Assembly (NCBI RefSeq): GCF_900113175.1
Contig: NZ_FOOK01000007.1
Coordinates: forward strand, 1 to 64,000
Direction of reading: 5' to 3'
DNA length: 64,000 nt
Origin: Planifilum fulgidum
Lineage (GTDB): Bacteria > Bacillota > Bacilli > Thermoactinomycetales > DSM-44946
In this document: in pieces, positions 17,269 to 25,967 of the stretch
Position numbering within the stretch: position 1 is the stretch's first letter
How the letters are laid out: every line of letters starts with the position of its first letter
Translations under genes and position numbers: made by a program
The notes under the pieces: generated by a model
What the model saw: only the letters and a program-made list of their open reading frames with translations
The model's database searches: none
What the model was told of the DNA's origin: nothing

Positions 17269-17320
17269 GGGGCGCTGGAACCTTTTGCCAACCAGGCGGC
17301 GAAAGGCGGCGCCCCTTTTT
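17269..17320 (+). terminator. Terminator of coaE and transglycosylase genes
   Basis: GGGGCGC (17269-17275) pairs with GCGCCCC (17309-17315) around a 33-base loop, followed by TTTTT. A smaller bulged hairpin with CCGG ends lies at 17231-17249. Confidence 0.6.
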
Positions 17321-17370
17321 GCATCCCTTGGGACGTGTTTTGTCCCGGTGAGGCAAATTTTGTCGTCGCA

Positions 17371-17398
17371 TTGAAATATGTGACATACTGCTTATAAT
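17371..17398 (+). promoter_or_regulatory. Promoter of gapB
   Basis: TTGAAA (17371-17376) and TATAAT (17393-17398) are spaced by 16 bases, 48 bases upstream of the gapB start. Confidence 0.75.
17377..17387. promoter_or_regulatory. Palindrome in gapB promoter, CcpN-like operator
   Basis: TATGTGACATA is an odd-length palindrome with single-base centre lying between -35 and -10. Its complement fits the published CcpN consensus TRTGHYATAYW at 10 of 11 positions. In Bacillus subtilis CcpN represses gapB during glycolytic growth, so the position is fitting; binding is inferred. Confidence 0.5.
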
Positions 17399-17446
17399 GA
17401 AAAGAGGGTATTTTGATGTCTACTTCGATTGAGGAAGGGGAAAATC

Positions 17447-18484
17447 ATGCCACTTCGAGTTGCCATCAACGGTTTTGGACGAATCGGGCGAATGGTTTTC
17501 CGCAGAGCGATGCGTGAAGCCGATCTCCGGGTGGTCGCCGTGAATGCCAGCTATCCGCCGGAGACGCTGGCCCACCTGATCAAATATGATACGGTGCACG
17601 GGATGTTTGAGGGAGAAGTGGTGGCGGAGGCGGACGGCTTCACCGTGAATGGCCAAAGGGTGAAGCTTTTGTCCGACCGGGATCCCTCCCGCCTTCCCTG
17701 GGGCGATATGGATATCGACGTGGTGGTGGAGGCCACCGGAAAGTTCCGGGATCGGGAAGGGGCCGGAAAACACCTCAGGGCCGGGGCGAAGAGGGTGGTC
17801 ATCACGGCACCCGGCAAGGACGAGGATGTCACCATCGTCATGGGAGTCAATGAAAGCGCATACGATCCGGAAAGGCACCGCATCCTCTCCAACGCTTCCT
17901 GCACCACCAATTGCCTCGCTCCCGTGGTCAAGGTGCTGCACGAGTCCTTCGGCGTGGAACACGGACTGATGACGACGGTTCATTCCTACACCAACGACCA
18001 GAAAAACCTGGACAATCCCCACAAGGATCTCCGGCGGGCCCGGGCATGCGCCCAATCGATCATTCCGACCAAAACGGGTGCGGCCCAGGCGATCGGCAAG
18101 GTGCTGCCGGAGTTGGACGGGCGGTTGAACGGGCTGGCGCTGCGCGTTCCCACTCCCAATGTTTCGGTCGTCGATCTGGTGGCGGATCTGGCGGTGCCGG
18201 TGACGGCGGAAGAGGTGAACCGGGCCTTCAAGCGAGCGGCGGAGACCCATATGAAGGGAATTCTCCAGTATTGCGACGCCCCGCTCGTCTCCTCCGACTT
18301 TAACGGAAATGAACACTCCGCCGTCATTGACGCCCTCTCCACCATGGTGACCGGGGAGCGGCAAGTCAAGGTTTTGGCCTGGTATGACAACGAGTGGGGA
18401 TATTCCTGCCGTGTTGTGGATTTGTTAAAGCTGATCGGACGGCTGCAGGGAGCCGGTCGGACCAAGCAGGAAGTGGCATTGTAA
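17447..18484 (+). CDS. gapB: Glyceraldehyde-3-phosphate dehydrogenase, gluconeogenic GapB type
   Basis: The 345-residue enzyme shows the Rossmann start VAINGFGRIGRMVF, the catalytic Cys152 in SNASCTTNCLAP, and the NEWGYSCRVVDL C-terminus. At the position where glycolytic GapA has the NAD-specific Asp it reads AVNASYPPETLAHLIKYDT, as in Bacillus GapB, which prefers NADP and works in gluconeogenesis. Position next to nrdR also agrees with Bacillus. ATG 17447 is favoured by GAGGAAGGGG nine bases upstream over an earlier in-frame codon at 17429. It is monocistronic, with its own promoter and terminator; the speD gene that follows gapB in Bacillus is missing. Confidence 0.93.
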   Translation: MPLRVAINGFGRIGRMVFRRAMREADLRVVAVNASYPPETLAHLIKYDTVHGMFEGEVVAEADGFTVNGQRVKLLSDRDPSRLPWGDMDIDVVVEATGKFRDREGAGKHLRAGAKRVVITAPGKDEDVTIVMGVNESAYDPERHRILSNASCTTNCLAPVVKVLHESFGVEHGLMTTVHSYTNDQKNLDNPHKDLRRARACAQSIIPTKTGAAQAIGKVLPELDGRLNGLALRVPTPNVSVVDLVADLAVPVTAEEVNRAFKRAAETHMKGILQYCDAPLVSSDFNGNEHSAVIDALSTMVTGERQVKVLAWYDNEWGYSCRVVDLLKLIGRLQGAGRTKQEVAL

Positions 18485-18498
18485 ATTCCGAAAGAAAC

Positions 18499-18533
18499 GT
18501 TCCCGTCGCCTTGGAAGGACGGGAACTTTTTTT
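18499..18533 (+). terminator. Terminator of gapB
   Basis: GTTCCCGTC (18499-18507) pairs with GACGGGAAC (18518-18526), followed by seven T residues. Confidence 0.92.
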
Positions 18534-18588
18534 GTTTTCAGCATGCGGCAAAAAGAGGATACAATGAGGATGAAGGAGGGATGCTTGG

Positions 18589-19080
18589 ATGAGATGCCCC
18601 TATTGCGGATCGATGGGAAGCCGGGTGCTGGATTCCCGCCCGGCCAACGAAGGAAAATCGATCCGGCGACGCCGCGAATGCGAAAGCTGCGGAAGGCGGT
18701 TTACCACCTTTGAAACGGTGGAAGTGAAACCCCTCATGGTGATCAAGAAGGATGGAAGCCGGGAGGAATTCAGACGGGAGAAGGTGCTTCGCGGGCTGAT
18801 TCGGGCATGCGAAAAGCGGGCCGTGCCCCTGGAGAAGCTGGAGCAGCTGGTGGACCGGATCGAGCGGCAGCTGCGGGAGCAGGGACGGTCGGAGGTGCCC
18901 TCCCGGGAGATCGGTGAAATGGTGATGGAGGGATTGGCGGAGGTGGACGAGGTGGCCTATGTCCGCTTTGCCTCCGTTTACCGGCAGTTTCGGGATATCA
19001 ACATGTTTGTGAAGGAACTGGAAGAATTGTTGAATCGCTCCCGGAAGCCGCTTCCGGATGTGAAAGAGCAAGATGGATGA
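18589..19080 (+). CDS. nrdR: Ribonucleotide reductase repressor NrdR
   Basis: At 163 residues this matches NrdR, which senses ATP/dATP and represses nrd genes. The N-terminal zinc ribbon uses Cys3, Cys6, Cys31 and Cys34 (MRCPYCGS, then CESCGRRF), followed by the FTTFETVE hinge and an ATP-cone domain ([20 protein letters not shown], ending with [14 protein letters not shown]). A GGAGGGATGCTTGG ribosome-binding region precedes ATG 18589, and a TACAAT at 18560-18565 may be its -10. It lies upstream of dnaB-dnaI, the conserved order in Bacillales. Confidence 0.96.
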   Translation: MRCPYCGSMGSRVLDSRPANEGKSIRRRRECESCGRRFTTFETVEVKPLMVIKKDGSREEFRREKVLRGLIRACEKRAVPLEKLEQLVDRIERQLREQGRSEVPSREIGEMVMEGLAEVDEVAYVRFASVYRQFRDINMFVKELEELLNRSRKPLPDVKEQDG

Positions 19081-19112
19081 AAAGAATGGAGTCCGACGGG
19101 AGCCAGAGCGGT

Positions 19113-19141
19113 TTGTCAACCCGGAAGGGGATTGGTACAAT
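19113..19141 (+). promoter_or_regulatory. Promoter of dnaB-dnaI
   Basis: TTGTCA (19113-19118) and TACAAT (19136-19141) are separated by 17 bases. The 274-base gap between nrdR and dnaB holds no other feature I can support, so a leader of about 205 bases is implied. Confidence 0.65.
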
Positions 19142-19354
19142 AATAGGACCCCTTGCGATCGGCTTTTTGTTTACGATTTTTCCCCGGACGGATGAGTTCC
19201 ATGCAAAGCCGGGGATCTTCCCTTATAAAAGCCCGGCGACGAAGTTTTTCAGATATCGCGATTTTCTTGCCCCGTTTTGTTCCGCTTTCGGCCGGAGGAT
19301 TTCCGATGGTTGCTGTTTTTTTACCCGAAAAGGGACGTTGAGGAGGCTTCGGGT

Positions 19355-20815
19355 ATGTCTTCGATGATCTGGAAAGAGTGCACGCCGCGCGACGGCTGGT
19401 GGAGCCGGACACTTCGGCCGATTCATGCGGCGGATGTGAGCAGTCTGTTGCACCTGTACCAACCGATTGTCGGAACAGCGGCCATTGGTCTGTATCTCAC
19501 CTTGGCCTATCAGATTCCGTTGCACCACCGGGCGGGTGCTTCCGAGGTTCATTCCCACCTGTATCTGATGAACCTGTTGTCCTTGCCTCTGCAGGATTTG
19601 CTGGAGGCCCGCTACCGGCTGGAAGGAGTGGGGCTTGTCAACACTTATCGCTTGGACAAGGGAGAGATGCGCCTTTACGAGTACGAAATCGTCCCCCCTC
19701 TCTGTCCGGAGCGGTTTTTTCAGAGCGACGTTCTCAGTATCGCCCTCTACAACCGGTTGGGGAAGGAGCGATATCTCTCCATCCGCAGGAAATTGCTGGG
19801 GGGAGAAGAGAATGCCCGGAAGGAACAGAAGGGAAAAAATGTGACCAAGTCCTTTCAGCAGGTGTTCGGGAGCTTCTCCCCGGCGGAGGTGAGCGCAGCG
19901 GCTTCCGTCGAGAAAATGTGGAACCCCGGAGTCGAATCGGTGTCCCAGGAGGGGAAACCGCCCTCTTTCCTCGCCGAAGAGGACGATTTGTCCATGATCC
20001 GCATGCGGCTGGAATCCGTCCTCGATCCCGACGCCTGGACGGAGGAAGTGGAGATGCAGCTGCGGGAGATCCGTTTTTTGTACCAGTTGAGCGATTGGGA
20101 TCTGCTGCGGGCGCTGCAAAACCCCTATGTGACGTATAACGGGCGAATCAATCTGGAACGTCTGCGCAATTTCGTCTGCAACGAGTATCGCTTCCGGTTC
20201 GGCGCGCTTCCCGTGGTGGTCAATCGGAATTTTCCCCGCGCGGAATCGCGCGCGGAGCCTCCTTCCGGGGAAGAACAAGCCAAGGGACAAAAGCCACAGA
20301 AGGAAGAGGATCACCTGAAGCGCCATCTGAAAAAATTGGCTTCCATCTCTCCTCTGGAACTTTTGGCCCACTTTCAGAACGGATCGCGGATTCCCGATGC
20401 CGACATGGATCTGGTGGAGCGGCTGATCCACGAATACGGGCTGCCTTACGGCGTGATCAATGTTCTGTTGGAGTACGTGATGTACACGCACGATTACAAG
20501 TTGCCGCGCCCCCTGGTGGAGAAAATCGCCGGCCACTGGAAGCGCCGCGGTGTGGAAACGGTGGAAGAGGCTTACGAATTGGCGCGGAAAGAGTTAAACT
20601 GGGAGTGGAAGAAAAAGCGGCAGCGGAAGAGGAATCTTCCCGCCCGAAAGGAAACGGGCGAAGAGTCGCTGCCGCGGGCGGTGGCGAAACAAATGGAGGC
20701 GGAAAGCCGAGGAAAGGTGGCACAGGCGGAAGTGGATCCCAAAGTGCAGGCGGAGATCCTGGAGGAATTGAACCGCATGCGTGAACGGTTCAAGGAAAAG
20801 AGGGGTTCAACATGA
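19355..20815 (+). CDS. dnaB: Replication initiation and membrane attachment protein DnaB
   Basis: The 486-residue product is the Firmicutes DnaB primosome protein, not the helicase. It has the family N-terminus (WWSRTLRPIHAADVSSLLHLYQPIVGTAAIGLY) and a C-terminal DnaD-like helical module (LVERLIHEYGLPYGVINVLLEYV and KIAGHWKRRGVETVEEAYELAR). With DnaD and DnaI it loads the replicative helicase at oriC and stalled forks, and it binds the membrane. ATG 19355 has AGGAGG eight bases upstream. Its stop overlaps the dnaI start by four bases, so the two are translationally coupled. Confidence 0.94.
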   Translation: MSSMIWKECTPRDGWWSRTLRPIHAADVSSLLHLYQPIVGTAAIGLYLTLAYQIPLHHRAGASEVHSHLYLMNLLSLPLQDLLEARYRLEGVGLVNTYRLDKGEMRLYEYEIVPPLCPERFFQSDVLSIALYNRLGKERYLSIRRKLLGGEENARKEQKGKNVTKSFQQVFGSFSPAEVSAAASVEKMWNPGVESVSQEGKPPSFLAEEDDLSMIRMRLESVLDPDAWTEEVEMQLREIRFLYQLSDWDLLRALQNPYVTYNGRINLERLRNFVCNEYRFRFGALPVVVNRNFPRAESRAEPPSGEEQAKGQKPQKEEDHLKRHLKKLASISPLELLAHFQNGSRIPDADMDLVERLIHEYGLPYGVINVLLEYVMYTHDYKLPRPLVEKIAGHWKRRGVETVEEAYELARKELNWEWKKKRQRKRNLPARKETGEESLPRAVAKQMEAESRGKVAQAEVDPKVQAEILEELNRMRERFKEKRGST

Positions 20816-21753
20816 ACCGGATCGATCGCTATACGGGCGAGTGGCTGAAAAGGATGCCCGGGCGAAAGGGAATGGATGCCCGCGTCGAATCGTGGCTGTC
20901 CCACCCGGCCGTCACGCGGTTTTTGCGGGATCATCCGCAGGTATCCAAAAAAACGTTGGTCCGCTCCCTCGCCCGGGTGCGCCAGTTTGTCCAGGAGCAG
21001 GAAAACTGCGCCAAATGCCCCGGACTGGACAACTGTCCCAATCTGGTGCGGGGACATGCGGGAAGGCTTGTCTATTCCGGCGGTTATGTGGATTTGATGA
21101 TGAAGCCCTGCGACAAGCTGAAGGAAAAGACGGAGGAGGAGAAGCGGAACCGGCTGATTCGCAGCCATTACATTCCCCGGGACATTCTGTCCGCCACCTT
21201 TGAAACGATTATTCCGGACGCCGGCAGAACCGAGGCGATCCGGGCGGCCATCCGCTTCTGCAATGCCTTTGCCGACGGGAAGCCGGAGCGGGGACTTTAT
21301 TTTTACGGCCCTTTCGGCGTGGGAAAGAGCCGGATCGCCGGGGCGATGACCCGGGAACTGGTGCGCCACAACGTGGATTCCCTGATGGTGTATGTGCCGG
21401 ATTTCATGCGGGAGATGCGCGATTCCATCCAGGAGGGATCCCTGGGTGACAAGCTGGACCGGTTGAAAAAGGCGAGCGTCCTGATTCTGGACGATATCGG
21501 CGCCGAAACCCTCACGCCCTGGATCCGGGATGAGGTGTTGGGTTCGATTTTGCAATACCGGGTTTCCGAAGGGCTCCCTGTGGTTTATACGTCCAATCTG
21601 GACTTGGAGGAGCTGGAGGATCACCTGGCTTACTCGCACCGGGGGGGGACCGAACGGGTCAAAGCCCGGCGGATCATGGAGCGAATCCGCCATTACGTGG
21701 ATGTGTACCTGGTGGAAGGGCCCAATCGGCGGCTCATGAAGGAAAAATCCTGA
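20812..21753 (+). CDS. dnaI: Helicase loader DnaI (AAA+ ATPase)
   Basis: A 313-residue AAA+ loader. The N-terminal helicase-binding domain carries a zinc-site pattern (ENCAKCPGLDNCPNLVRGH), and the C-terminal ATPase has Walker A GPFGVGKS (residues 166-173), Walker B VLILDDIGAE and a sensor segment VVYTSNLDLEEL, with an Arg-finger-like RVKARRIMERI. It delivers the replicative helicase to DNA together with DnaB and DnaD. ATG 20812 lies inside the dnaB stop (ATGA overlap). No clear terminator follows before the tRNA promoters. Confidence 0.96.
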   Translation: MNRIDRYTGEWLKRMPGRKGMDARVESWLSHPAVTRFLRDHPQVSKKTLVRSLARVRQFVQEQENCAKCPGLDNCPNLVRGHAGRLVYSGGYVDLMMKPCDKLKEKTEEEKRNRLIRSHYIPRDILSATFETIIPDAGRTEAIRAAIRFCNAFADGKPERGLYFYGPFGVGKSRIAGAMTRELVRHNVDSLMVYVPDFMREMRDSIQEGSLGDKLDRLKKASVLILDDIGAETLTPWIRDEVLGSILQYRVSEGLPVVYTSNLDLEELEDHLAYSHRGGTERVKARRIMERIRHYVDVYLVEGPNRRLMKEKS

Positions 21754-21786
21754 CCCTCCCTTGGAAAGGGCCGGGATCAAGGCCCC

Positions 21787-21815
21787 TTGACTTTCCTGAC
21801 GGAGGCGGATAAAAT
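21787..21815 (+). promoter_or_regulatory. tRNA operon promoter P1
   Basis: TTGACT (21787-21792) and TAAAAT (21810-21815) are spaced by exactly 17 bases. Confidence 0.65.
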
Positions 21816-21867
21816 ATTAATTGTCCGTCGGGGGAACGCCTGAAAAAGCCCCTTGCCGAAAAAAACC

Positions 21868-21896
21868 TTGATCCGGAAAAGCACTCGTGATATAAT
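21868..21896 (+). promoter_or_regulatory. tRNA operon promoter P2
   Basis: TTGATC (21868-21873) and TATAAT (21891-21896) are spaced by 17 bases, 27 bases before tRNA-Phe. It is the second of two tandem promoters. Confidence 0.75.
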
Positions 21897-21922
21897 TGGT
21901 AACGTCTTAACAAAAGTCATGT

Positions 21923-21998
<76 letters not shown>

Positions 21999-22005
21999 TC
22001 TGCGA

Positions 22006-22080
22006 GCGGAAGTGGCTCAGGGGTAGAGCACCGCCTTGCCAAGGCGGGGGTCGCGGGTTCGAATCCCGTCTTCCGCTCCA
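22006..22080 (+). tRNA. tRNA-Gly (GCC)
   Basis: A 75-base cloverleaf: acceptor GCGGAAG/CTTCCGC, anticodon loop with GCC at 22038-22040, T-arm GCGGG/CCCGT-type with TTCGAAT, discriminator T and encoded CCA. It lies seven bases after tRNA-Phe. Confidence 0.97.
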
Positions 22081-22092
22081 TTTTCATTTTAG

Positions 22093-22181
<89 letters not shown>

Positions 22182-22185
22182 GCGG

Positions 22186-22220
22186 ATCTCCTGGAGGGTT
22201 TACTGACAGGGGATTTTTTT
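22186..22220 (+). terminator. Terminator of the tRNA operon
   Basis: ATCTCCTG (22186-22193) pairs with CAGGGGAT (22207-22214) with one wobble, followed by seven T residues. The next 240 bases contain no feature I can support. Confidence 0.75.
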
Positions 22221-22460
22221 GTGTCTTCTTTTCGGATGCAGTCGGCATGGAAAGAGAATGGTTGGGCTCTTGACGGTTGCGCCGGCATGGCTTGCTTGTC
22301 TTTGGGGAATGATCGCGCCGCGAAATTTGCCGCGCGGTTTTCAATGGCTCGCATTTTCCCGATTTGTCGACACCCGGACGGGGTCTGCGATAAACGGCAC
22401 CCGGGATGAGACGGCATCGAGCCGGCGAAAAGGGACCGCCCCTTGTGGATGGAACGGGAA

Positions 22461-22485
22461 ACTCCCGCGAAAGCGGGAGTTTTTT
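22461..22485. terminator. Bidirectional terminator
   Basis: ACTCCCGC (22461-22468) and GCGGGAGT (22473-22480) enclose a GAAA tetraloop. A T-run follows on the plus strand; on the minus strand the hairpin directly follows the NHL-repeat gene, whose TGA lies at its edge. Confidence 0.8.
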
Positions 22486-23954
22486 CATGCCAGCTTAAGC
22501 GTCTCAAGTTTTTCCGTTTGGAGGTCGAACACCCGGATGAGGTGATTGTTGGTGTCGGCGATGTACAGCTTATGGTCGTGCCAGAGGACGTCGTTCGGTT
22601 CATTCAGGGGAAGAAGGTCGCAATCCCTGTCGCCGATCCTGCACAGGGATTTTTCCGGCCGGGCGATCACCGTGGAAATTCTCCGGGAGGACAGATCGGC
22701 TCTCCGGATGGCGTGATTGTAGGTGTCGGCGATGTATACGGTGTTTCCCGCCGCGGAAACGCCCAGGGGATGCTGAAGCAGCGCCGTCCGGAAGGGGCCG
22801 TCCCGGTGTCCGAAATCGAACAGTCCGCGCCCGATCAACGTGGTGACTTCCCCGGTTTCCGCGTGGCAGGTGCGAAGGGAGGAGGTTTCGCTGTCAGCGA
22901 AAACCAGCCGCTTTCCCAGGACGTCGATTCCGCTGGGCTGGGCGCAGTTGGCGGCATGGGGAGGTCCGTCGATCAGGTCTTCCCTTCCGCTGCCGGCGAA
23001 GACTTCGGCCCGGCGGGTGTCGGGGTCCAGCTTCCACAACTGATGGGAACCGGCCATGGCGATGTACAGGCGGTTGCCGAAGACCGTCAGGTCCCAGGGG
23101 GAGTTGAGGGAGATGTCGGGGCCGGTCCCTTCCTCCGGCGGCCCCATGGCCTGTTTTCCGTTTCCGGCCAGCGTCCTTACCGTCTGCCTCTCCAGATCGA
23201 TCTCCCGGACCTTGTGGTTGTCCGTATCGCACACGTACAGCTTGTTTCCGGCGGTTTCCAATCCCTGGGGGAAGCGGAAGGCCGCCTCCGAAAGGGATCC
23301 GTCCCGGTCGCCGGCCGTTCCCCGGCCGATGATGCGCCGCACTTCGGCGCGGTCGCCGGCGAGCTTCAGCTCCAGGATGCGGTGGTGATGGGAATCGGAG
23401 ACGAAGAGGTGGCCGGTTTCCGGGTGGACGGCCAATTTTCCGGGAAAGGAGAGGGTGCTGTCCGGCAGGGGCGGCCGCCGGATTTGAATCTTCTCCTCGG
23501 CGAGTATGCCCTGTCTTTTGGCCTGGTCGAGGGCTTGGGCGATGCGGCGGTCCAGCGCATCCCGAAGCCCTTCCCCCGATCCCCGGGCGAGCAACCGGCC
23601 GTCGGCGCCGATCAGGACGAAGGTCGGCCAGGCCCGGACGAGATAGTTGTTCCAGATTTCGTGTCCGTTGTCGACGACCACCGGGTGTTCGATGTCGTGG
23701 CGGATGATCGCCTGCCGGATGTTTTCCGGATCCTGTTCGTTGTCAAATTTGGCGGCGTGCACACCGATCACCAGGAAGGGGGCTTCCCGGTACTTTCTTT
23801 CCAGATAAGCCAGATCCGGCAGGACGTGCAGGCAATTGATGCAGCAGTAGGTCCAGAAGTCGAGGAGCACCACATGCCCCTTCAGCAGGTCGAGGGACAG
23901 GGGACGGTCCGTGTTGAGCCAAAGGGCGGACTTGGGAAATTCGGGGGCTTTCAC
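22485..23954 (-). CDS. NHLRC2-like thioredoxin/NHL-repeat protein
   Basis: A 489-residue fusion. Residues 1-150 form a thioredoxin-like fold in which the redox site reads WTYCCINC (Cys37, Cys38, Cys41), the CCINC variant also seen in animal NHLRC2, followed by the VRAWPTFVLIGADG segment. Residues about 165-489 contain repeated NHL blades (for example HLFVSDSHHHRILEL, KLYVCDTDNHKVREI, TVYIADTYNHAIRR, KLYIADTNNHLIRVF) that build a propeller. No signal peptide is evident, so it is probably cytoplasmic. The biochemical role of this family is unclear. It lies 78 bases after queC on the same strand and may be cotranscribed. Confidence 0.85.
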   Translation of the reverse strand: MKAPEFPKSALWLNTDRPLSLDLLKGHVVLLDFWTYCCINCLHVLPDLAYLERKYREAPFLVIGVHAAKFDNEQDPENIRQAIIRHDIEHPVVVDNGHEIWNNYLVRAWPTFVLIGADGRLLARGSGEGLRDALDRRIAQALDQAKRQGILAEEKIQIRRPPLPDSTLSFPGKLAVHPETGHLFVSDSHHHRILELKLAGDRAEVRRIIGRGTAGDRDGSLSEAAFRFPQGLETAGNKLYVCDTDNHKVREIDLERQTVRTLAGNGKQAMGPPEEGTGPDISLNSPWDLTVFGNRLYIAMAGSHQLWKLDPDTRRAEVFAGSGREDLIDGPPHAANCAQPSGIDVLGKRLVFADSETSSLRTCHAETGEVTTLIGRGLFDFGHRDGPFRTALLQHPLGVSAAGNTVYIADTYNHAIRRADLSSRRISTVIARPEKSLCRIGDRDCDLLPLNEPNDVLWHDHKLYIADTNNHLIRVFDLQTEKLETLKLA

Positions 23955-24032
23955 CGAATCACCTCACAGGGTTTGGTTCGAGGGAGGGGCGATTAGGCCC
24001 ATCCCGATGCGGGAAGTTCCCCCGTAGGGCGT

Positions 24033-24725
24033 TCAAGAAGGGTCGCCGGGCCGCTTTTCATAAGGGATCGGGTCTATTATTCCCGCTTCGCGGAATCCCT
24101 TGAGCCGGAGCCGGCAACTGTCGCACTCCCCGCAGGCCCGCTCCCCTCCCCGGTAGCAGGAGGTTGTCAGGTGATAGGGAGCGCCCAGCCGATGTCCCAG
24201 CTTGATCGTTTCCGCCTTCGACAGATGGATGAGGGGCGTCCGGATTTCGATCGGTTCCGAACGGTCTCCCGCCCGGGTGCCGACCCGGAGCACCCGGTTC
24301 ACCGCTTCGATGAATTGGGGGCGGCAGTCGGGATAGCCGCTGTAATCGACGGCGCTGACGCCGATGAAGATGGCCCGGGCCCCGATCACCTCCGCGAAGG
24401 AGGCCGCCAGGGACAAGAAAATCAGGTTTCTTCCGGGGACATAGGTGTTGGGGATATCGTCCCCCGCTCCCCCGGAGGGGATGTCCATGCGGGAGTCGGT
24501 GAGCGAACTGCCGCCGATTTGTTTCAGGAAGTCCAGGTTCACGATCCGGTGTTCGCGGGCGCCGAAGTGGGCCGCCACCCGACGGGCGCAGTCCACCTCC
24601 CGCCGGTGCCGCTGACCGTAGTCGAAGGTGAGGGCGTAAATGTCGAAGCCTTCGTCTGCAGCGACGGCCATGCACGTGGTGCTGTCCAGGCCCCCGCTCA
24701 AAATCACGACCGCTTTGTCGGGCAT
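24033..24725 (-). CDS. queC: 7-cyano-7-deazaguanine synthase
   Basis: QueC (230 residues) converts carboxy-deazaguanine to preQ0 with ATP and ammonia during queuosine precursor synthesis. The PP-loop SGGLDST is at residues 10-16, and the C-terminal zinc site is visible as CYRGGERACGECDSC. ATG 24725 is selected because AAAGGAGG lies just upstream, giving the expected N-terminus MPDKAVVILSGG; longer frames lack homology. It is the third gene of queD-queE-queC on the minus strand, with queF absent from this locus. Confidence 0.95.
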   Translation of the reverse strand: MPDKAVVILSGGLDSTTCMAVAADEGFDIYALTFDYGQRHRREVDCARRVAAHFGAREHRIVNLDFLKQIGGSSLTDSRMDIPSGGAGDDIPNTYVPGRNLIFLSLAASFAEVIGARAIFIGVSAVDYSGYPDCRPQFIEAVNRVLRVGTRAGDRSEPIEIRTPLIHLSKAETIKLGHRLGAPYHLTTSCYRGGERACGECDSCRLRLKGFREAGIIDPIPYEKRPGDPS

Positions 24726-24739
24726 TGTTTTTCCTCCTT

Positions 24740-25438
24740 TCAAACTCCGCGACGGTCCGGGTCCCAGATGTACTTGTGGGTCTGCAGGTTTAACCGGATG
24801 TCCCTCCGCGGCTGCTGGAGCAGCCAGGAGACCAGCCGGTCGGGGGGAAGCGAGTTCCACTCGGGGCTGAAGAGAATCTGACCCCGGCGCACGGCGCTTT
24901 CCACCACCGACAGGGCTTCGTCAAATTCCGCCCGGTCGGAAATGACGAATTTGATCTCATCCCGATCGGTCAAATGGAGGAAATTGCTGAGGATCATTTT
25001 GTCCCGCTCTCCGCTGGAGCGGAGTTTGAAATCCATGATGAAGCGGATTTTCCACCCGTGGGGGGAGGATTCCCGCCAGCGGTGGAAGGGGAGCAGATCG
25101 ATGGCTCCGTTGGTCTCGATGTGGATGTCCTCCAAAAAGGGAAGGGGGGCCAGTTCCTGAAGCAGGGCGAGGGCCTTGTCCCGATAGAGGAGGGGTTCCC
25201 CTCCCGTCAGGCAGATGTGGCGGTTGCCCCAGCGCTTCACCTGTTCCAGAATCTCTCCCACGGTGAGCATTTTTTCCGGGGGATGCGGGGCGTAGCTGTA
25301 GGGGGTGTCGCACCAGGTGCAGCGCAGATTGCAGTTATACAGCCGGATGAAGGTGGTGGGAAAACCCGCTTTTCCCCCTTCCCCTTCCACCGTCTGAAAG
25401 ATTTCCACCAGGGGCAGAGTGATTTCCTTGGGATTCAT
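24740..25438 (-). CDS. queE: 7-carboxy-7-deazaguanine synthase (radical SAM)
   Basis: The 232-residue radical SAM enzyme makes the deazapurine ring of queuosine precursors from carboxy-tetrahydropterin. The iron-sulfur ligands are Cys36, Cys40 and Cys43 in CNLRCTWCDTPYS (Cx3Cx2C), preceded by VEIFQTVEGEGGKAG and followed by the SAM-binding LTGGEPLL. ATG 25438 overlaps the queD stop by four bases, so the genes are coupled; queC follows 14 bases after the stop. Confidence 0.95.
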   Translation of the reverse strand: MNPKEITLPLVEIFQTVEGEGGKAGFPTTFIRLYNCNLRCTWCDTPYSYAPHPPEKMLTVGEILEQVKRWGNRHICLTGGEPLLYRDKALALLQELAPLPFLEDIHIETNGAIDLLPFHRWRESSPHGWKIRFIMDFKLRSSGERDKMILSNFLHLTDRDEIKFVISDRAEFDEALSVVESAVRRGQILFSPEWNSLPPDRLVSWLLQQPRRDIRLNLQTHKYIWDPDRRGV

Positions 25439-25959
25439 CGCCGATCCTCCATCCATTCCCGCCGCAGGATCGCGGCGCTGGTGGGCGTTTCCTCCAGCCG
25501 GAGGGCTTCCAGCCGAAGGGCCTGCTCCGGCGAACCCAGCTCCTTCAGCCCTTCCTCCAATTTCTCCCAGATCCAGACGATCATGTTCTCGACGCTGGTG
25601 TTCATGGGGGGAAGGACGCCGTTCAGGTATTGGTGGTCCAGGGGAAGCAGGATTTTTTCCTTCACCATCGCCTTCAGATCCTTGAAATCGACAACCAGTC
25701 CGATCTCGTTGACGAAACCGCTCACCTGGACGGTGAGGCGGTATGTGTGCCCGTGGAGCGCCTTGCACTTGCCTTCATACAAATGCAGGTGGTGGGATGA
25801 GTCAAAGGTGAAGGTTTTCTCCACGGCAACGCGCCGCTGGTGATACCTCAGCTGTTCCCTTTGAATGTCCCTGCCGAAGATCTGCAGTTTCGGCGGAAAG
25901 GGAAAGGTCCCCTCCTCCTTTCGGGAGGGTCCCGCTTGATTCCATTCCTTTGCGTTCAT
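25435..25959 (-). CDS. queD: 6-carboxy-tetrahydropterin synthase
   Basis: QueD (174 residues) uses dihydroneopterin triphosphate to make carboxy-tetrahydropterin. The active site shows FDSSHHLHLYEGKCKALHGH: zinc-binding His residues with His69 and His71, and the catalytic Cys65. The chain is about 25 residues longer than Bacillus QueD because of an N-terminal extension of roughly 40 residues before the first motif; AGGGAG lies a few bases upstream of ATG 25959 and supports this start, though a later start is possible. It is the first gene of the operon and is preceded by a riboswitch-like hairpin. Confidence 0.92.
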   Translation of the reverse strand: MNAKEWNQAGPSRKEEGTFPFPPKLQIFGRDIQREQLRYHQRRVAVEKTFTFDSSHHLHLYEGKCKALHGHTYRLTVQVSGFVNEIGLVVDFKDLKAMVKEKILLPLDHQYLNGVLPPMNTSVENMIVWIWEKLEEGLKELGSPEQALRLEALRLEETPTSAAILRREWMEDRR

Positions 25960-25967
25960 GGCGATCG

